A program made the position numbers and the translations under genes. A stretch of 56,160 bases of DNA from contig NZ_JAAXLA010000043.1 in assembly GCF_012911935.1 (NCBI RefSeq), forward strand, positions 1 through 56,160, given 5' to 3'. The DNA comes from Pseudonocardia acidicola. GTDB lineage: Bacteria > Actinomycetota > Actinomycetes > Mycobacteriales > Pseudonocardiaceae. Shown piece by piece: positions 42,743 to 51,149 of this stretch. Every line of letters begins with the position of its first letter. Position 1 is the first letter of the stretch. The notes under the pieces were generated by a model. The model was not told where the DNA came from, made no database searches, and saw only the letters and a list, made by a program, of their open reading frames with translations.

Positions 42743-43981
42743 TCAGGCGTTCAGGGCGGCGAGGGCGGCGTTGGTCAGGATCCGGACCCCGACGGGCAGG
42801 GCACGCTCATCGAGGTCGAACGTGGGCTGGTGGATGTCGCGCATCAGGCCGTGGCCCGGCCACACCCCGAGCCGCGCCATCGAGCCGGGCACGTGCTCCA
42901 GGTACCAGGCGAAGTCCTCGCCCCCGCTGGACTGCTCGGTGCCGGTCGCCGCGTCCGGGCCGAGGGCGGCCACCGCGGCATCGGCGAGCATGCCCGCGCT
43001 GACCGCATCGTTGACCACCGGCGGCACGCCGCGGACATGGTCGAGCACGTAACCGACGCCGGTGGGCGCGAGCAGCGCCGCGATCAGTGAGCGGATCTTG
43101 CCCTCGAGCTCGCCCCAGGTGGCGTGGTCGGCGGTGCGCAGGGTGCCGCGCAGCACGCCGTGCTGCGGGATCGCGTTGGCCGCCTCACCGGCCTCCACCG
43201 CACCCCAGACGAGCACGGTGCCCGAACGCGGGTCGACCTGGCGGGTCAGCAACAGCGGCAGCTGGGTGATGAGCAACCCAATGGCCTGCACCAGGTCGGC
43301 GGTGAGGTGGGGACGCGCGGTGTGCCCGCCCGGCGAGGTCAGCCGGATCTCGAGCAGGTCGCACGCCGAGGTGATCGGACCGACCCGGGTGCCGAGCCTG
43401 CCCACCTCCAGCCGCGGGTCGCAGTGCAGCGCGAAGATCCGCTCGACGCCCTCCATCGCGCCGTCGGCGACCATGTCGATCGCGCCACCGGGCTGCACCT
43501 CCTCGGCCGGCTGGAAGATCAGCCGGACCCGCCCCGGCAACGACGGTGCCGACGCCAGCGCGAGCCCGGCGCCGAGCACGATGGCGGTGTGCGCGTCGTG
43601 CCCGCAGGCATGCATCACGCCGGGCACCGTCGAGGCGAAGGACAGCCCCGTGTCCTCGGCCAGCGGCAGCGCGTCCAGGTCGGCGCGCAGGGCGACGCAG
43701 CGGTCGCCGTAGCCGACGTCGCAGACCAGACCGGTACCGCCGGGCAGGGTGCGCGGTTCGAGCCCGGCGGCCATCAACCGGCGGGCGACCAGCGCGGTCG
43801 AGCGCTGCTCGGAACGGGCCAGCTCAGGTACGGAGTGCAGGGAGCGCCGCCAGGCGACCACGTCGGCCCGGTGCCGGTCGAGCCAGGAATCCAGCCAGGA
43901 CGGCCCGGTGCCAGCGCCCAGGTCGGCGACCGAGAAGTCGCCCGAGGACGCGAGGCCGGCGTGCGCCTCCAGCAGGGTCAC
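42743..43981 (-). CDS. M20 family amidohydrolase (AmiA1/AmiB1-like)
   Basis: A two-zinc peptidase-family hydrolase of 412 residues that probably removes acyl groups from N-acyl amino acids or related amides. The metal-ligand motifs are ALRADLDALPL, MHACGHDAHTAIVLG and IFQPAEEVQPGGAIDM. A dimerisation lid follows, and GGEDFAWYLEHVPGS completes the site. I chose the GTG at 43981. Two such genes (amiA1, amiB1) occupy this place in M. tuberculosis; here there is one. Divergent from the kinase gene. Confidence 0.88.
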   Translation of the reverse strand: MTLLEAHAGLASSGDFSVADLGAGTGPSWLDSWLDRHRADVVAWRRSLHSVPELARSEQRSTALVARRLMAAGLEPRTLPGGTGLVCDVGYGDRCVALRADLDALPLAEDTGLSFASTVPGVMHACGHDAHTAIVLGAGLALASAPSLPGRVRLIFQPAEEVQPGGAIDMVADGAMEGVERIFALHCDPRLEVGRLGTRVGPITSACDLLEIRLTSPGGHTARPHLTADLVQAIGLLITQLPLLLTRQVDPRSGTVLVWGAVEAGEAANAIPQHGVLRGTLRTADHATWGELEGKIRSLIAALLAPTGVGYVLDHVRGVPPVVNDAVSAGMLADAAVAALGPDAATGTEQSSGGEDFAWYLEHVPGSMARLGVWPGHGLMRDIHQPTFDLDERALPVGVRILTNAALAALNA

Positions 43982-44294
43982 CGGGCACCCCCGATCCTCA
44001 CGGCCCCGCACGGGGCGGTCGCTGTTCCTTGCAGCATCAACCCATGGTGCTCACTCGGACAGCGGTGCACCAACCCGAAACCGGGGTCTTGCCCGGATCC
44101 TCGACGAGGGGTTGCGGATCTGCTGCAGGCGGGCGGCCAGATGGTGACGAACGGTAGGCGCCATTCGCGACGAGCGGACGTTCTGGCCGCTCGTCGCCCT
44201 GCGCAGGGTGCTCGTTCGGTCACGGCGCGTGGCCTCGACTGCTCCGTGTCGGGGGTTGCCGCGCTCCGTGACCGGCGACCGGAACAATAGGCCC
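43982..44294. other. Divergent intergenic region between the amidohydrolase and kinase genes
   Basis: No gene seen in 313 bp. The main feature is an 11-bp hairpin (44167-44197). AACAAT at 44283-44288 might be a weak -10 for a near-leaderless kinase transcript. Confidence 0.6.
44167..44197. promoter_or_regulatory. 11-bp stem-loop upstream of the kinase gene
   Basis: GCGACGAGCGG (44167-44177) pairs perfectly with 44187-44197 around a 9-nt loop, 97 nt before the kinase start. Role unknown. Confidence 0.4.
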
Positions 44295-46067
44295 GTGTCC
44301 ACGGCGGGTGACGACGAACAGCGCCGGATCGGCGGCCGCTACCTGCTCGCCGCCCAGCTCGGCAGCGGCGCGATGGGGACCGTGTGGTCCGGCTACGACG
44401 AGGTGCTGCGGCGCCGCGTCGCCGTCAAGGAACTGAAGGTCCCGCCCGGCATCCCCGAGCGCGAGGCGGCGGCCATGCGCGAGCGGATGCTGCGCGAGGC
44501 GCGCGCCCTCGGCGGGCTCTCCCACCCCAACGTCATCACCGTGTACGACGTCGTCGACGTCGGCGGGGAACCGCTCGTCGTGCTGGAGATGCTGCCGTCG
44601 CGCAATCTGGCCGCGCTCATCGCCGAGCAGGGCTCGCTGAATCCCCGCCAGGCCGCGGTGGTCGGCTTCGCGACCGCGGGCGCGCTGCGCGCGGCCCACC
44701 GGGCCGGCATCACGCACCGGGACGTGAAGCCGGGCAACATCCTGATCGCCGACGACGGCCGGGTGAAGCTGACCGACTTCGGCATCGCCCGCAACGCCGC
44801 CGACGCGCCGATGACGACCGCGGGCCTGGTGCTCGGCTCGCCCGCCTACATCGCGCCGGAGGTCGCCGCCGGGCAGGCGGTCACCCCGGCCGCCGACCTG
44901 TGGGGACTGGGCGCGACCTTGTTCGCGGCGCTCGAGGGCCGCCCGCCCTACGACGTGCGCGGCGACCCCGTCTCCACGATCACCGAGGTCGTCGACGGCG
45001 ACGTCCCGCGGCCCCGCGACGCCGGGCCGGTCTCCGCGGTGATCGCCGCGCTGATGGTCAAGGAGCCGGGGCAGCGGATGTCGCTGGAGCAGGTGCGGCA
45101 CCGGCTGCGCCCGCTGCTGGCCGATCCGGACGACCCGCTCTACCCCGGTTCCCCGGACGCGCCGACGGTCCACGCGATGGCCCCGCACCCGGTCCGACCG
45201 CGGTCCACCGACACCGCCGGGCCGGTCGGGGCGTCCGGCCCGCAGCCCGGCGCGGTCGCGGCCTCGGGCCCGCAGCCCGGCGCGACCACGGGGTCCGGCC
45301 CGCACCGCACCGCGGTCTCGGACTCGGGCCCGGCCCGGCCGGCGGCCCCGCTGGCGGTCGCACCCGGCCCGCTGCCGGGCGCGCCGTTCACCGGCGGTCC
45401 GGCGGTCGCCCGCAGCGCACCGCACCGAGCGGCCGCCGCACCGGCGCAGCCGGGCACGGGCGCGCGGGGCCGCCCGCCCGGCGCGGCCGCGGCGAGCACT
45501 CCGGGCTGGTGGGCGGCCGCGCTCGTCGTGGCCGGGGCGCTGATCGTGCTGCTCGGCGCGGCCGGGGGCTGGGCGGTGACCCGCATGCTGGCCGGCCAGT
45601 CGCCGCTGAGCACGGTCACGGTGACGACCGACCGGGCCTCGCTCATCGAGCACCGCGACCCGCTCGGTTTCTCCGTCAGCGTGCCGGACAGCTGGGCGCA
45701 GTACCGGTACGAGGCCCAGGACGGAACGCGGGTGAGTTTCGTGAGCCCGGACGGCAGCGAGGAGCTCAGCGTGCAGCGGCGCGGCTCGGCCGCCGAGGTG
45801 CTGGACGCACTGACCACGGAGAAGCTCGGTGCGGACACCGTCGCCGTCGATCCGGTCCAGCCGGTCGCCGGGGCCCCCGCGGGCGTGCAGCAGGTCGGCT
45901 ACCGCACGACCGAGGGTCCGTTGCAGCGGACCACCTGGCTGCGGCTGGTCCCGGCCGGGAACGGCGTGTGGGCGGTCGGGTTGACGGTGCCGACGGGCCC
46001 CGCCGAGAGCACGTCGGCGGATCTGTTCACCGCCCTGGCCGGGGGCTTCACGCCGACCGGCGTGTGA
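44295..46067 (+). CDS. Membrane serine/threonine protein kinase (PknB-like)
   Basis: A 590-residue receptor-like kinase. The kinase domain (about 15-280) has the glycine loop LGSGAMGTVW, Lys45 in VAVKEL, the catalytic loop HRDVKPGN with Asp143, DFG with Asp161, and GSPAYIAPE. A Pro/Ala/Gly-rich juxtamembrane region (about 285-410) contains three SGPQPGA-like repeats. One helix (WWAAALVVAGALIVLLGAAGGW) leads to an extracytoplasmic domain of about 150 residues with no PASTA repeat, beginning DPLGFSVSVPDSW. The ligand is unknown. The GTG at 44295 gives a normal N-terminus. Transcribed towards the purine phosphorylase gene. Confidence 0.92.
   Translation: MSTAGDDEQRRIGGRYLLAAQLGSGAMGTVWSGYDEVLRRRVAVKELKVPPGIPEREAAAMRERMLREARALGGLSHPNVITVYDVVDVGGEPLVVLEMLPSRNLAALIAEQGSLNPRQAAVVGFATAGALRAAHRAGITHRDVKPGNILIADDGRVKLTDFGIARNAADAPMTTAGLVLGSPAYIAPEVAAGQAVTPAADLWGLGATLFAALEGRPPYDVRGDPVSTITEVVDGDVPRPRDAGPVSAVIAALMVKEPGQRMSLEQVRHRLRPLLADPDDPLYPGSPDAPTVHAMAPHPVRPRSTDTAGPVGASGPQPGAVAASGPQPGATTGSGPHRTAVSDSGPARPAAPLAVAPGPLPGAPFTGGPAVARSAPHRAAAAPAQPGTGARGRPPGAAAASTPGWWAAALVVAGALIVLLGAAGGWAVTRMLAGQSPLSTVTVTTDRASLIEHRDPLGFSVSVPDSWAQYRYEAQDGTRVSFVSPDGSEELSVQRRGSAAEVLDALTTEKLGADTVAVDPVQPVAGAPAGVQQVGYRTTEGPLQRTTWLRLVPAGNGVWAVGLTVPTGPAESTSADLFTALAGGFTPTGV
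45226..45340 (+). repeat. Imperfect tandem repeats in the kinase linker
   Basis: About three 36-39 bp units encode S-G-P-Q-P-G-A variants in the juxtamembrane linker. The bases GGCCCGCAGCCCGGCGCG recur nearly exactly. Confidence 0.65.
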
Positions 46068-46090
46068 TCTGCCGCGCCGGGGCACCGACG

Positions 46091-46096
46091 TAGGCT
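46091..46096 (+). promoter_or_regulatory. Candidate -10 box of the purine phosphorylase gene (leaderless)
   Basis: TAGGCT lies 7 nt before the ATG at 46104. Confidence 0.5.
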
Positions 46097-46103
46097 GCGC
46101 CGC

Positions 46104-46919
46104 ATGAGCATCCCGGAGGCCCCGCCGCCCGCCGTCACGGAGATCGCGAAGGAGGCGGCCGGGGCGCTGGCCCGCGCGACCGGGGTCGTGGCGCACGACG
46201 TCGCGATGGTGCTCGGGTCGGGTTGGCGGCCGGCCGCGGACCTGATCGGCGAGCCCGCGCACGAGGTGCCGATGGCCGATCTGCCCGGTTTCGTGCCGCC
46301 GGCGGCGTCCGGGCACGGCGGGACGATCCGCTCGGTGACCGTCGGCGACCGGCGGGTCCTGGTGCTGCTGGGCCGCACACACCTCTACGAGGGCCACGGT
46401 GTCGGCCCGGTCGCGCACGGCGTGCGCACCGCCGCGGCGGCCGGCTGCCGCACCGTGGTGCTGACCAACGCGGCCGGCGGGATCCGGGAAGGGCTCTCGG
46501 TCGGCGAACCGGTGCTGATCTCCGACCACCTCAACCTGACGACGACCTCGTCGCTGACCGGGCCGCGGTTCACCGACCTGACCGACCTCTACTCGCCGCG
46601 GCTGCGCGCGCTGGCCCGGGAGATCGACCCGTCGCTGGCCGAGGGCGTCTACGCCGGGCTGCCCGGCCCGCACTTCGAGACCCCGGCCGAGATCCGGATG
46701 CTGCGCGCCCTCGGCGCCGACCTGGTCGGCATGTCGACGGTGCTGGAGGCGATCGCGGCGCGCGCCGAGGGCGTCGAGGTGTTCGGGTTGTCCCTGGTCA
46801 CGAACCTGGCCGCGGGGATGACCGGGGCACCGTTGAGTCACCAGGAGGTCCTCGACGCGGGCCACGCGTCCGCAGCCCGGATGGGCGGGCTGCTGCGCGA
46901 GCTCATCGCCCGGGCATGA
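46104..46919 (+). CDS. deoD: Purine nucleoside phosphorylase
   Basis: Phosphorolysis of inosine and guanosine to the base and ribose-1-phosphate. The 271-residue protein belongs to the trimeric PNP-I class: VLGSGWRPAADLIG, GRTHLYEGHG, VLTNAAGGIREGLSVGEPVL, the active-site Glu region YAGLPGPHFETPAEIRML, and VGMSTVLEAIAA. It overlaps the phosphomannomutase gene as ATGA, the same pair as deoD-pmmB in M. tuberculosis, so ribose-1-phosphate may pass to the mutase. Confidence 0.94.
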   Translation: MSIPEAPPPAVTEIAKEAAGALARATGVVAHDVAMVLGSGWRPAADLIGEPAHEVPMADLPGFVPPAASGHGGTIRSVTVGDRRVLVLLGRTHLYEGHGVGPVAHGVRTAAAAGCRTVVLTNAAGGIREGLSVGEPVLISDHLNLTTTSSLTGPRFTDLTDLYSPRLRALAREIDPSLAEGVYAGLPGPHFETPAEIRMLRALGADLVGMSTVLEAIAARAEGVEVFGLSLVTNLAAGMTGAPLSHQEVLDAGHASAARMGGLLRELIARA

Positions 46920-48571
46920 GCGTGGCGCCCGCGCTGCGCGACGCGGCGATGCGCTGGATCGCCGACGACCCGGACGCCGCGACCCGCGCCGAGCTGCAGC
47001 AGGTGCTCGCGCGGGCCATGGTCGGCGACGCGGACGCGATCCGGGATCTGTCCGACCGGATGTCCGGGCCGCTGCGGTTCGGCACCGCCGGTCTGCGCGG
47101 GCCGGTGCGGGCCGGGCCGTCCGGCATGAACGTCGCGGTGGTGCGCCGGGCGACGGCCGGCCTGGCCGGCTGGCTGGCCCGCGACGGCGCCCGGGGAACG
47201 GTGGTCGTCGGGCGGGACGCGCGGCACGGGTCGGCGGCCTTCGCCGAGGCGGCGGCGCAGGTGCTGGCCGGCGCCGGGTTCGACGTCCGGGGGCTGCCGG
47301 GGGCGCTGCCCACCCCGGTGCTGGCGTTCGCGGTCCGGGAGCTCGGGGCCGTCGCCGGGGTGCAGATCACCGCGTCGCACAACCCGCCTGCCGACAACGG
47401 CTACAAGGTCTACCTGGCCGACGGCGCCCAGCTCGCGCCGCCGGGTGATGCCGAGATCGAGGCCTGGATCGCCGCCGCGCCTGCGGCGGGCGCCGTCCCC
47501 ACCGCCGCCACGGTCTCCACGGTGGACGTCACGGAGTCCTATCTGGACCGCGTCGCCCGGCTGCCCCGGGGCGCGGCGCGCACGCTGCGGATCGCGCTGA
47601 CCCCGCTGCACGGCGTGGGCGGGGCGGTCGCGGTGCACGCGCTGACCCGGACCGGGTTCACCGACGTGCACGTCGTCGGCGCGCAGGCGGCGCCGGACCC
47701 GGACTTCCCGACCGTCGCCTTCCCCAATCCGGAGGAGCCGGGGGCGACCGACGCGCTGCTGGCGCTGGCCGCCGAGGTCGGCGCCGATCTGGCCGTCGCG
47801 CTCGATCCGGACGCCGATCGGTGCGCGCTCGGCGTCGCGGCGCCCGACGGCTCGTGGCGGATGCTCACCGGCGACGAGACCGGCGTGCTGCTCGGTGATC
47901 ACCTGCTGCGCTCCGGCGGCTACGACGACCCGCTCGTCGCGACGACCGTGGTGTCGTCGTCGATGCTGCGCTCGGTCGCCGCGCAGTACGGCGCGCGTTA
48001 CACCGAGACGCTCACCGGCTTCAAGTGGATCGTGCGCGGCGGACCCGGGCTGGTGTACGGCTACGAGGAGGCGCTGGGTTACTGCGTCGACCCGGATGCC
48101 GTGCGCGACAAGGACGGCATCGCCGCCGCCGTGCTCGCCGCCGATCTGGCCGCGGGACTGCGCGCCGCGGGCAGCGGCCTGCTCGGCCGGCTCGACGAGC
48201 TCGCCGTCGCACACGGCGTGCACCGCACCGAGGGGTTGTCGCTGCGGCTGGAGCCCGCGGCCCGCGACGCCGTGCTGGAGCGGCTGCGGGCGACCCCGCC
48301 GCCCGGGTGGGACGTGGAGTGGCCGGCGCCCGACGTGCTGGTGCTGCGCGGCGCGGGCCGCCGGGTGGTGATCCGCCCGTCGGGCACCGAGCCGAAGCTC
48401 AAGGCGTACCTGGAGGTCGTCGAACCGGTGCCGGACCCGGCCGCGCTGCCCGCCGCCCGGGCCGCGGCCGAGGAGCGGCTTGAGCGGCTTCGCCGCTCGT
48501 GCGCGGAAATAGTCGCCCCGGCAGCGATTTCCGCGCACGGGCGAGAATCGCCCCCATGGCCCGGTTGCTGA
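46916..48571 (+). CDS. pmmB: Phosphomannomutase/phosphopentomutase (PmmB-like)
   Basis: An alpha-D-phosphohexomutase of 551 residues. The phosphoserine loop is TASHNPPADNGYK, the metal loop DPDADRCALG, the sugar loop GYEEALGYCVDPDAVRDKDG, and the phosphate loop RPSGTEPKLKAYLEV. Family members normally end soon after the last helix (RAAAEERLERL). Here about 26 further residues (CAEIVAPAAISAHGRE and on) are encoded by palindromic repeat copy B, and the stop lies 16 nt inside the next gene. It is cotranscribed with the purine phosphorylase gene; substrates could be ribose-, mannose- or glucose-1-phosphate. Confidence 0.9.
   Translation: MSVAPALRDAAMRWIADDPDAATRAELQQVLARAMVGDADAIRDLSDRMSGPLRFGTAGLRGPVRAGPSGMNVAVVRRATAGLAGWLARDGARGTVVVGRDARHGSAAFAEAAAQVLAGAGFDVRGLPGALPTPVLAFAVRELGAVAGVQITASHNPPADNGYKVYLADGAQLAPPGDAEIEAWIAAAPAAGAVPTAATVSTVDVTESYLDRVARLPRGAARTLRIALTPLHGVGGAVAVHALTRTGFTDVHVVGAQAAPDPDFPTVAFPNPEEPGATDALLALAAEVGADLAVALDPDADRCALGVAAPDGSWRMLTGDETGVLLGDHLLRSGGYDDPLVATTVVSSSMLRSVAAQYGARYTETLTGFKWIVRGGPGLVYGYEEALGYCVDPDAVRDKDGIAAAVLAADLAAGLRAAGSGLLGRLDELAVAHGVHRTEGLSLRLEPAARDAVLERLRATPPPGWDVEWPAPDVLVLRGAGRRVVIRPSGTEPKLKAYLEVVEPVPDPAALPAARAAAEERLERLRRSCAEIVAPAAISAHGRESPPWPGC
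48482..48498 (+). repeat. 7-bp hairpin preceding palindrome copy B
   Basis: GAGCGGC and GCCGCTC flank a 3-nt loop immediately before copy B, so the two hairpins stack in the mRNA. Confidence 0.55.
48499..48538. repeat. Palindromic repeat, copy B
   Basis: GTGCGCGGAAAT (48499-48510) and ATTTCCGCGCAC (48527-48538) are perfectly complementary. The left 18 nt are identical to the right arm of copy A read in reverse complement. It lies inside the 3' end of the phosphomannomutase gene, 17 nt before the next ATG. Confidence 0.85.
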
Positions 48572-49008
48572 TCGTGCACCACACGCCGTCCCCGGCGACG
48601 CAGGAGATGTTCGACGCGGTACTGCGCGGGGCGACCGATCCGGAGATCACCGGCGTCGAGGTCGTCCGCCGGGCGGCGCTGGCCGCGACCGTCTCCGACC
48701 TGCTCGCCGCGGACGGCGTCGTGCTCGGTACACCGGCGAACATCGGGTACATGTCGGGAGCGCTCAAGCACTTCTTCGACCAGGTGTACTACCCGACGCT
48801 GGACTCCGGGCGGGGGCTTCCGTACGGCCTGTACGTGCACGGCAACCTCGGCGTCGAGGGCGCCGTCCGGGCCGTCGAGTCGATCGCCGACGGCCTCGGC
48901 TGGCAGCGGGCCGTAGCGCCGGTGCAGGTCAGCGGGACGCCGGACAAGGCCGCGCTGGAGGCGTGCTGGGAGTTGGGCGCAACCGTCGCCGCCGGGCTCA
49001 TGCCGTAG
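48556..49008 (+). CDS. Flavodoxin/NAD(P)H-dependent oxidoreductase family protein
   Basis: A 150-residue flavodoxin-fold protein that probably binds FMN. The phosphate loop is LIVHHTPSPATQEMFDAV and the flavin region is VLGTPANIGYMSGALKHFFDQ. I chose the ATG at 48556 (MARLLIVHH); the frame open from 48499 is only the palindromic repeat. It overlaps the phosphomannomutase end by 16 bp and the convergent SGNH hydrolase gene by 11 bp. Confidence 0.82.
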   Translation: MARLLIVHHTPSPATQEMFDAVLRGATDPEITGVEVVRRAALAATVSDLLAADGVVLGTPANIGYMSGALKHFFDQVYYPTLDSGRGLPYGLYVHGNLGVEGAVRAVESIADGLGWQRAVAPVQVSGTPDKAALEACWELGATVAAGLMP

Positions 49009-49777
49009 CCGAGGCGCGCCGCCCGGCCAGGTAGGTCTCGATCTCGCGGGCGAACATCCGCGCGATCCGCGCGTACCCGGCGGCGTTCGGGTGCACGCCG
49101 TCGGCGAACTCCGACGGGGACACCAGGTCGGAGGTGTCCACGAACGTGATCGAGTGGCCGAGCGTGCGGTGCCGGGTCACCACACCGGGGGTCCGGGCCG
49201 CGAGGTCGGCCCGCGCGGCGGCCCGCGAGCGCATCTTGGCCCACACCCCGGCCACCACGACATGCACCGACGGCGCCTGCCGGTAGATCCGGTTCAGCAG
49301 GTCGTCGAGGCGCTGCGCGACGACCGCGCCGCTCGCTCCGCCGCCCAGGTCGTTCGTGCCGGCGTGCAGCAGGATGACATCCGGCCGGGCCGCCCGTACC
49401 CAGCCGGCGACCCGCGGGACCATCATCGCGACCGTCCACCCGGAGTGGCCTTCGTTGTCCCGGTCGGCCAGCGACGCCGGGCCGCTGCGTTGCGACCCCA
49501 CGAAGTCGACCGCGACCCCGTCCCGGCGCAGCATGGCCAGCAGCGGCACGCGGTAGCCGGCGGTGGCCGGGCTGCCCAGCCCCTCGGTGCTCGACGCGCC
49601 CAGCGGCATCACCCGCAGCGGCACCGCCGTGCGGGGCTCCGCGGCGGGCCGCACCCCCGCGGTCCGCTCGCCGGCCGGCGGCTCGACGCGCGGCACCGTC
49701 GGCAGTGCGCCGATCAGCAGCACCGCGAAGATCAGCACCACGGTTCGGGCACGCCCGATCGCGCTTCGCACCGTCAC
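48998..49777 (-). CDS. Secreted SGNH/GDSL-type hydrolase
   Basis: A 259-residue esterase-like protein with an N-terminal signal or anchor helix (ARTVVLIFAVLLIGALPTV). Block I reads MPLGASSTEG, where most relatives have GDS, but the nucleophile Ser remains. Block III is LHAGTNDLGG and block V DGVHPNAAG with the Asp-x-x-His dyad. It probably deacylates a carbohydrate or lipid outside the cell. The GTG at 49777 has GGTGGGGG upstream. Confidence 0.83.
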   Translation of the reverse strand: MTVRSAIGRARTVVLIFAVLLIGALPTVPRVEPPAGERTAGVRPAAEPRTAVPLRVMPLGASSTEGLGSPATAGYRVPLLAMLRRDGVAVDFVGSQRSGPASLADRDNEGHSGWTVAMMVPRVAGWVRAARPDVILLHAGTNDLGGGASGAVVAQRLDDLLNRIYRQAPSVHVVVAGVWAKMRSRAAARADLAARTPGVVTRHRTLGHSITFVDTSDLVSPSEFADGVHPNAAGYARIARMFAREIETYLAGRRASATA

Positions 49778-49887
49778 ACCCCCACCCCGGGCCCGCCGCG
49801 ATCCGCGGGGCCGCCACCAGTGATCTCGAACGCGCCGCCGGACCGTTACCGCGGCGGCGCCCCGGCGGAACGGAAACGCCGTGGCGA

Positions 49888-49893
49888 TAGCCT
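49888..49893 (+). promoter_or_regulatory. Candidate -10 box of the second TetR gene (leaderless)
   Basis: TAGCCT lies 6 nt before the ATG at 49900, favouring that start over the adjacent GTG at 49897. Confidence 0.45.
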
Positions 49894-49899
49894 CGGGTG

Positions 49900-50511
49900 A
49901 TGCCTCGCCCGAAGGTGCACGACGAGTCGTTGCGGCTCCGGCTGCTGGAAGCAGCCGGTCACACGCTCTCGACGCAGGGACTGGCGGCGCTGAGCCTGCG
50001 CCGGCTGGCCGCCGAGGCCGGCACGTCCACGACGGCGGTGTACTCGCTGTTCGGGGGGAAGCCCGGGCTGCTCAAGGCGTTGTTCGACGAGGCCTTCCGT
50101 CGCCTGGGCGAGCACCTCGCGACCGTCACCCCGACCGATGATCCGATCGAGGACATGGTGGCGCTCGGCCTGGCCTACCGGGACAGCGCACTGGCCGACC
50201 CGCACTTCTACGACGTGATGTTCACCAGCCCGAAGACCGACCTGCCGCTCGACGAGGAGTCCGTGGCGCTGGCCACCGCGGCCTTCGAGCAGCTGCTGCG
50301 GCTGGTCGAGCGCGCCGTCGGGGCCGGGACGCTGCGCCCGGAGGCCGACGCGGCCACGGTCTCGCTGGCGTTGTGGGCGATGGTGCACGGCCTGGTCTCG
50401 CTGCAGCTGCGCGACTTCCTGCCGCCCGGCGCAGGCGACCCCAAGGTCGTGTTCGAGGCCGCGGTCCGCGCCAACCTCGGCGGCTGGCGGGCCCGCCCCG
50501 GACCGGCCTAG
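49900..50511 (+). CDS. TetR family regulator with WHG-type ligand domain
   Basis: A 203-residue repressor. The DNA-binding domain has LRRLAAEAGTSTTAVYSLFGGKPGLLKALFDEAF (about 36-68). The C-terminal part (VALGLAYRDSALADPHFYDVMF and ALWAMVHGLVSLQL) is the TetR_C_33/WHG type. Targets are unknown; neighbours are the divergent SGNH hydrolase gene and the convergent upp, with which its stop overlaps by 4 bp. Confidence 0.87.
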   Translation: MPRPKVHDESLRLRLLEAAGHTLSTQGLAALSLRRLAAEAGTSTTAVYSLFGGKPGLLKALFDEAFRRLGEHLATVTPTDDPIEDMVALGLAYRDSALADPHFYDVMFTSPKTDLPLDEESVALATAAFEQLLRLVERAVGAGTLRPEADAATVSLALWAMVHGLVSLQLRDFLPPGAGDPKVVFEAAVRANLGGWRARPGPA

Positions 50512-51131
50512 ACCGCGCCGAACTGCCGGTCCCCCGCGTCGCCCAGGCCCGGGACGATGAACGCCGAGTCGTTGAGCCGCTCGTCGATGCTCGCGGTGAC
50601 CACCCGGACCGGCAGGGCGCTCGCCGCGAGGTGGTCGATGCCCTCGGGTGCGGCGAGCACGCAGACCGCCGTCACGTCGCCGGCCCCACGCTCGGTCAGC
50701 AACCGGATCGTGTGCACCATCGAGCCGCCGGTGGCCAGCATCGGGTCGAGCACGAAGACCGGCCAGCCTGCCAGCGACTCGGGCAGCGACTCCATGTACG
50801 GCACGGGCTTGTGCGTCGTCTCGTCCCGGGCCAGGCCCACGAAGCCCATCTGCGCCTCGGGCATCAGCCCCTGCGCGGCGTCGGCCATGCCCAGCCCGGC
50901 GCGCAGCACCGGCACCAGCAGCGGGGGGTTCGCCAGCCGGTAGCCGGTCGTGCGCGCCACCGGGGTGTGCAACGGCTCGGTGACGACGGCGGCATCCCGG
51001 GTCGCCTCGTAGATCAGCATCAGGGTGAGCTCGCGCAAGGCCGCCCGGAACGCCGCGTTGTCGGTACGCGCATCGCGCATGGTGCTCAACCGCGCCTTGG
51101 CGAGCGGGTGGTCGACGACACGGACGTCCAT
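50508..51131 (-). CDS. upp: Uracil phosphoribosyltransferase
   Basis: Salvage of uracil with PRPP to UMP. The 207-residue protein has the PRPP loop VLDPMLATGGSMVHTIRLL and the C-terminal uracil site FIVPGLGDAGDRQFGA, with LVPVLRAGLGMADA upstream. The ATG at 51131 has TAGCCT 6 nt upstream. Same place as Rv3309c. Confidence 0.96.
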   Translation of the reverse strand: MDVRVVDHPLAKARLSTMRDARTDNAAFRAALRELTLMLIYEATRDAAVVTEPLHTPVARTTGYRLANPPLLVPVLRAGLGMADAAQGLMPEAQMGFVGLARDETTHKPVPYMESLPESLAGWPVFVLDPMLATGGSMVHTIRLLTERGAGDVTAVCVLAAPEGIDHLAASALPVRVVTASIDERLNDSAFIVPGLGDAGDRQFGAV

Positions 51132-51137
51132 GCGCGC

Positions 51138-51143
51138 AGGCTA
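51138..51143 (-). promoter_or_regulatory. Candidate -10 box of upp (leaderless)
   Basis: TAGCCT on the minus strand, 6 nt before the ATG at 51131. It lies 7 nt from the end of the upstream phosphoesterase gene, so upp is also reachable by read-through. Confidence 0.5.
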
Positions 51144-51149
51144 TCGGGC

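Noticed and set aside
44220..46865. Long minus-strand open frame opposite the kinase and purine phosphorylase genes
   Set aside because: Antisense to clear genes, with no domain and biased composition.
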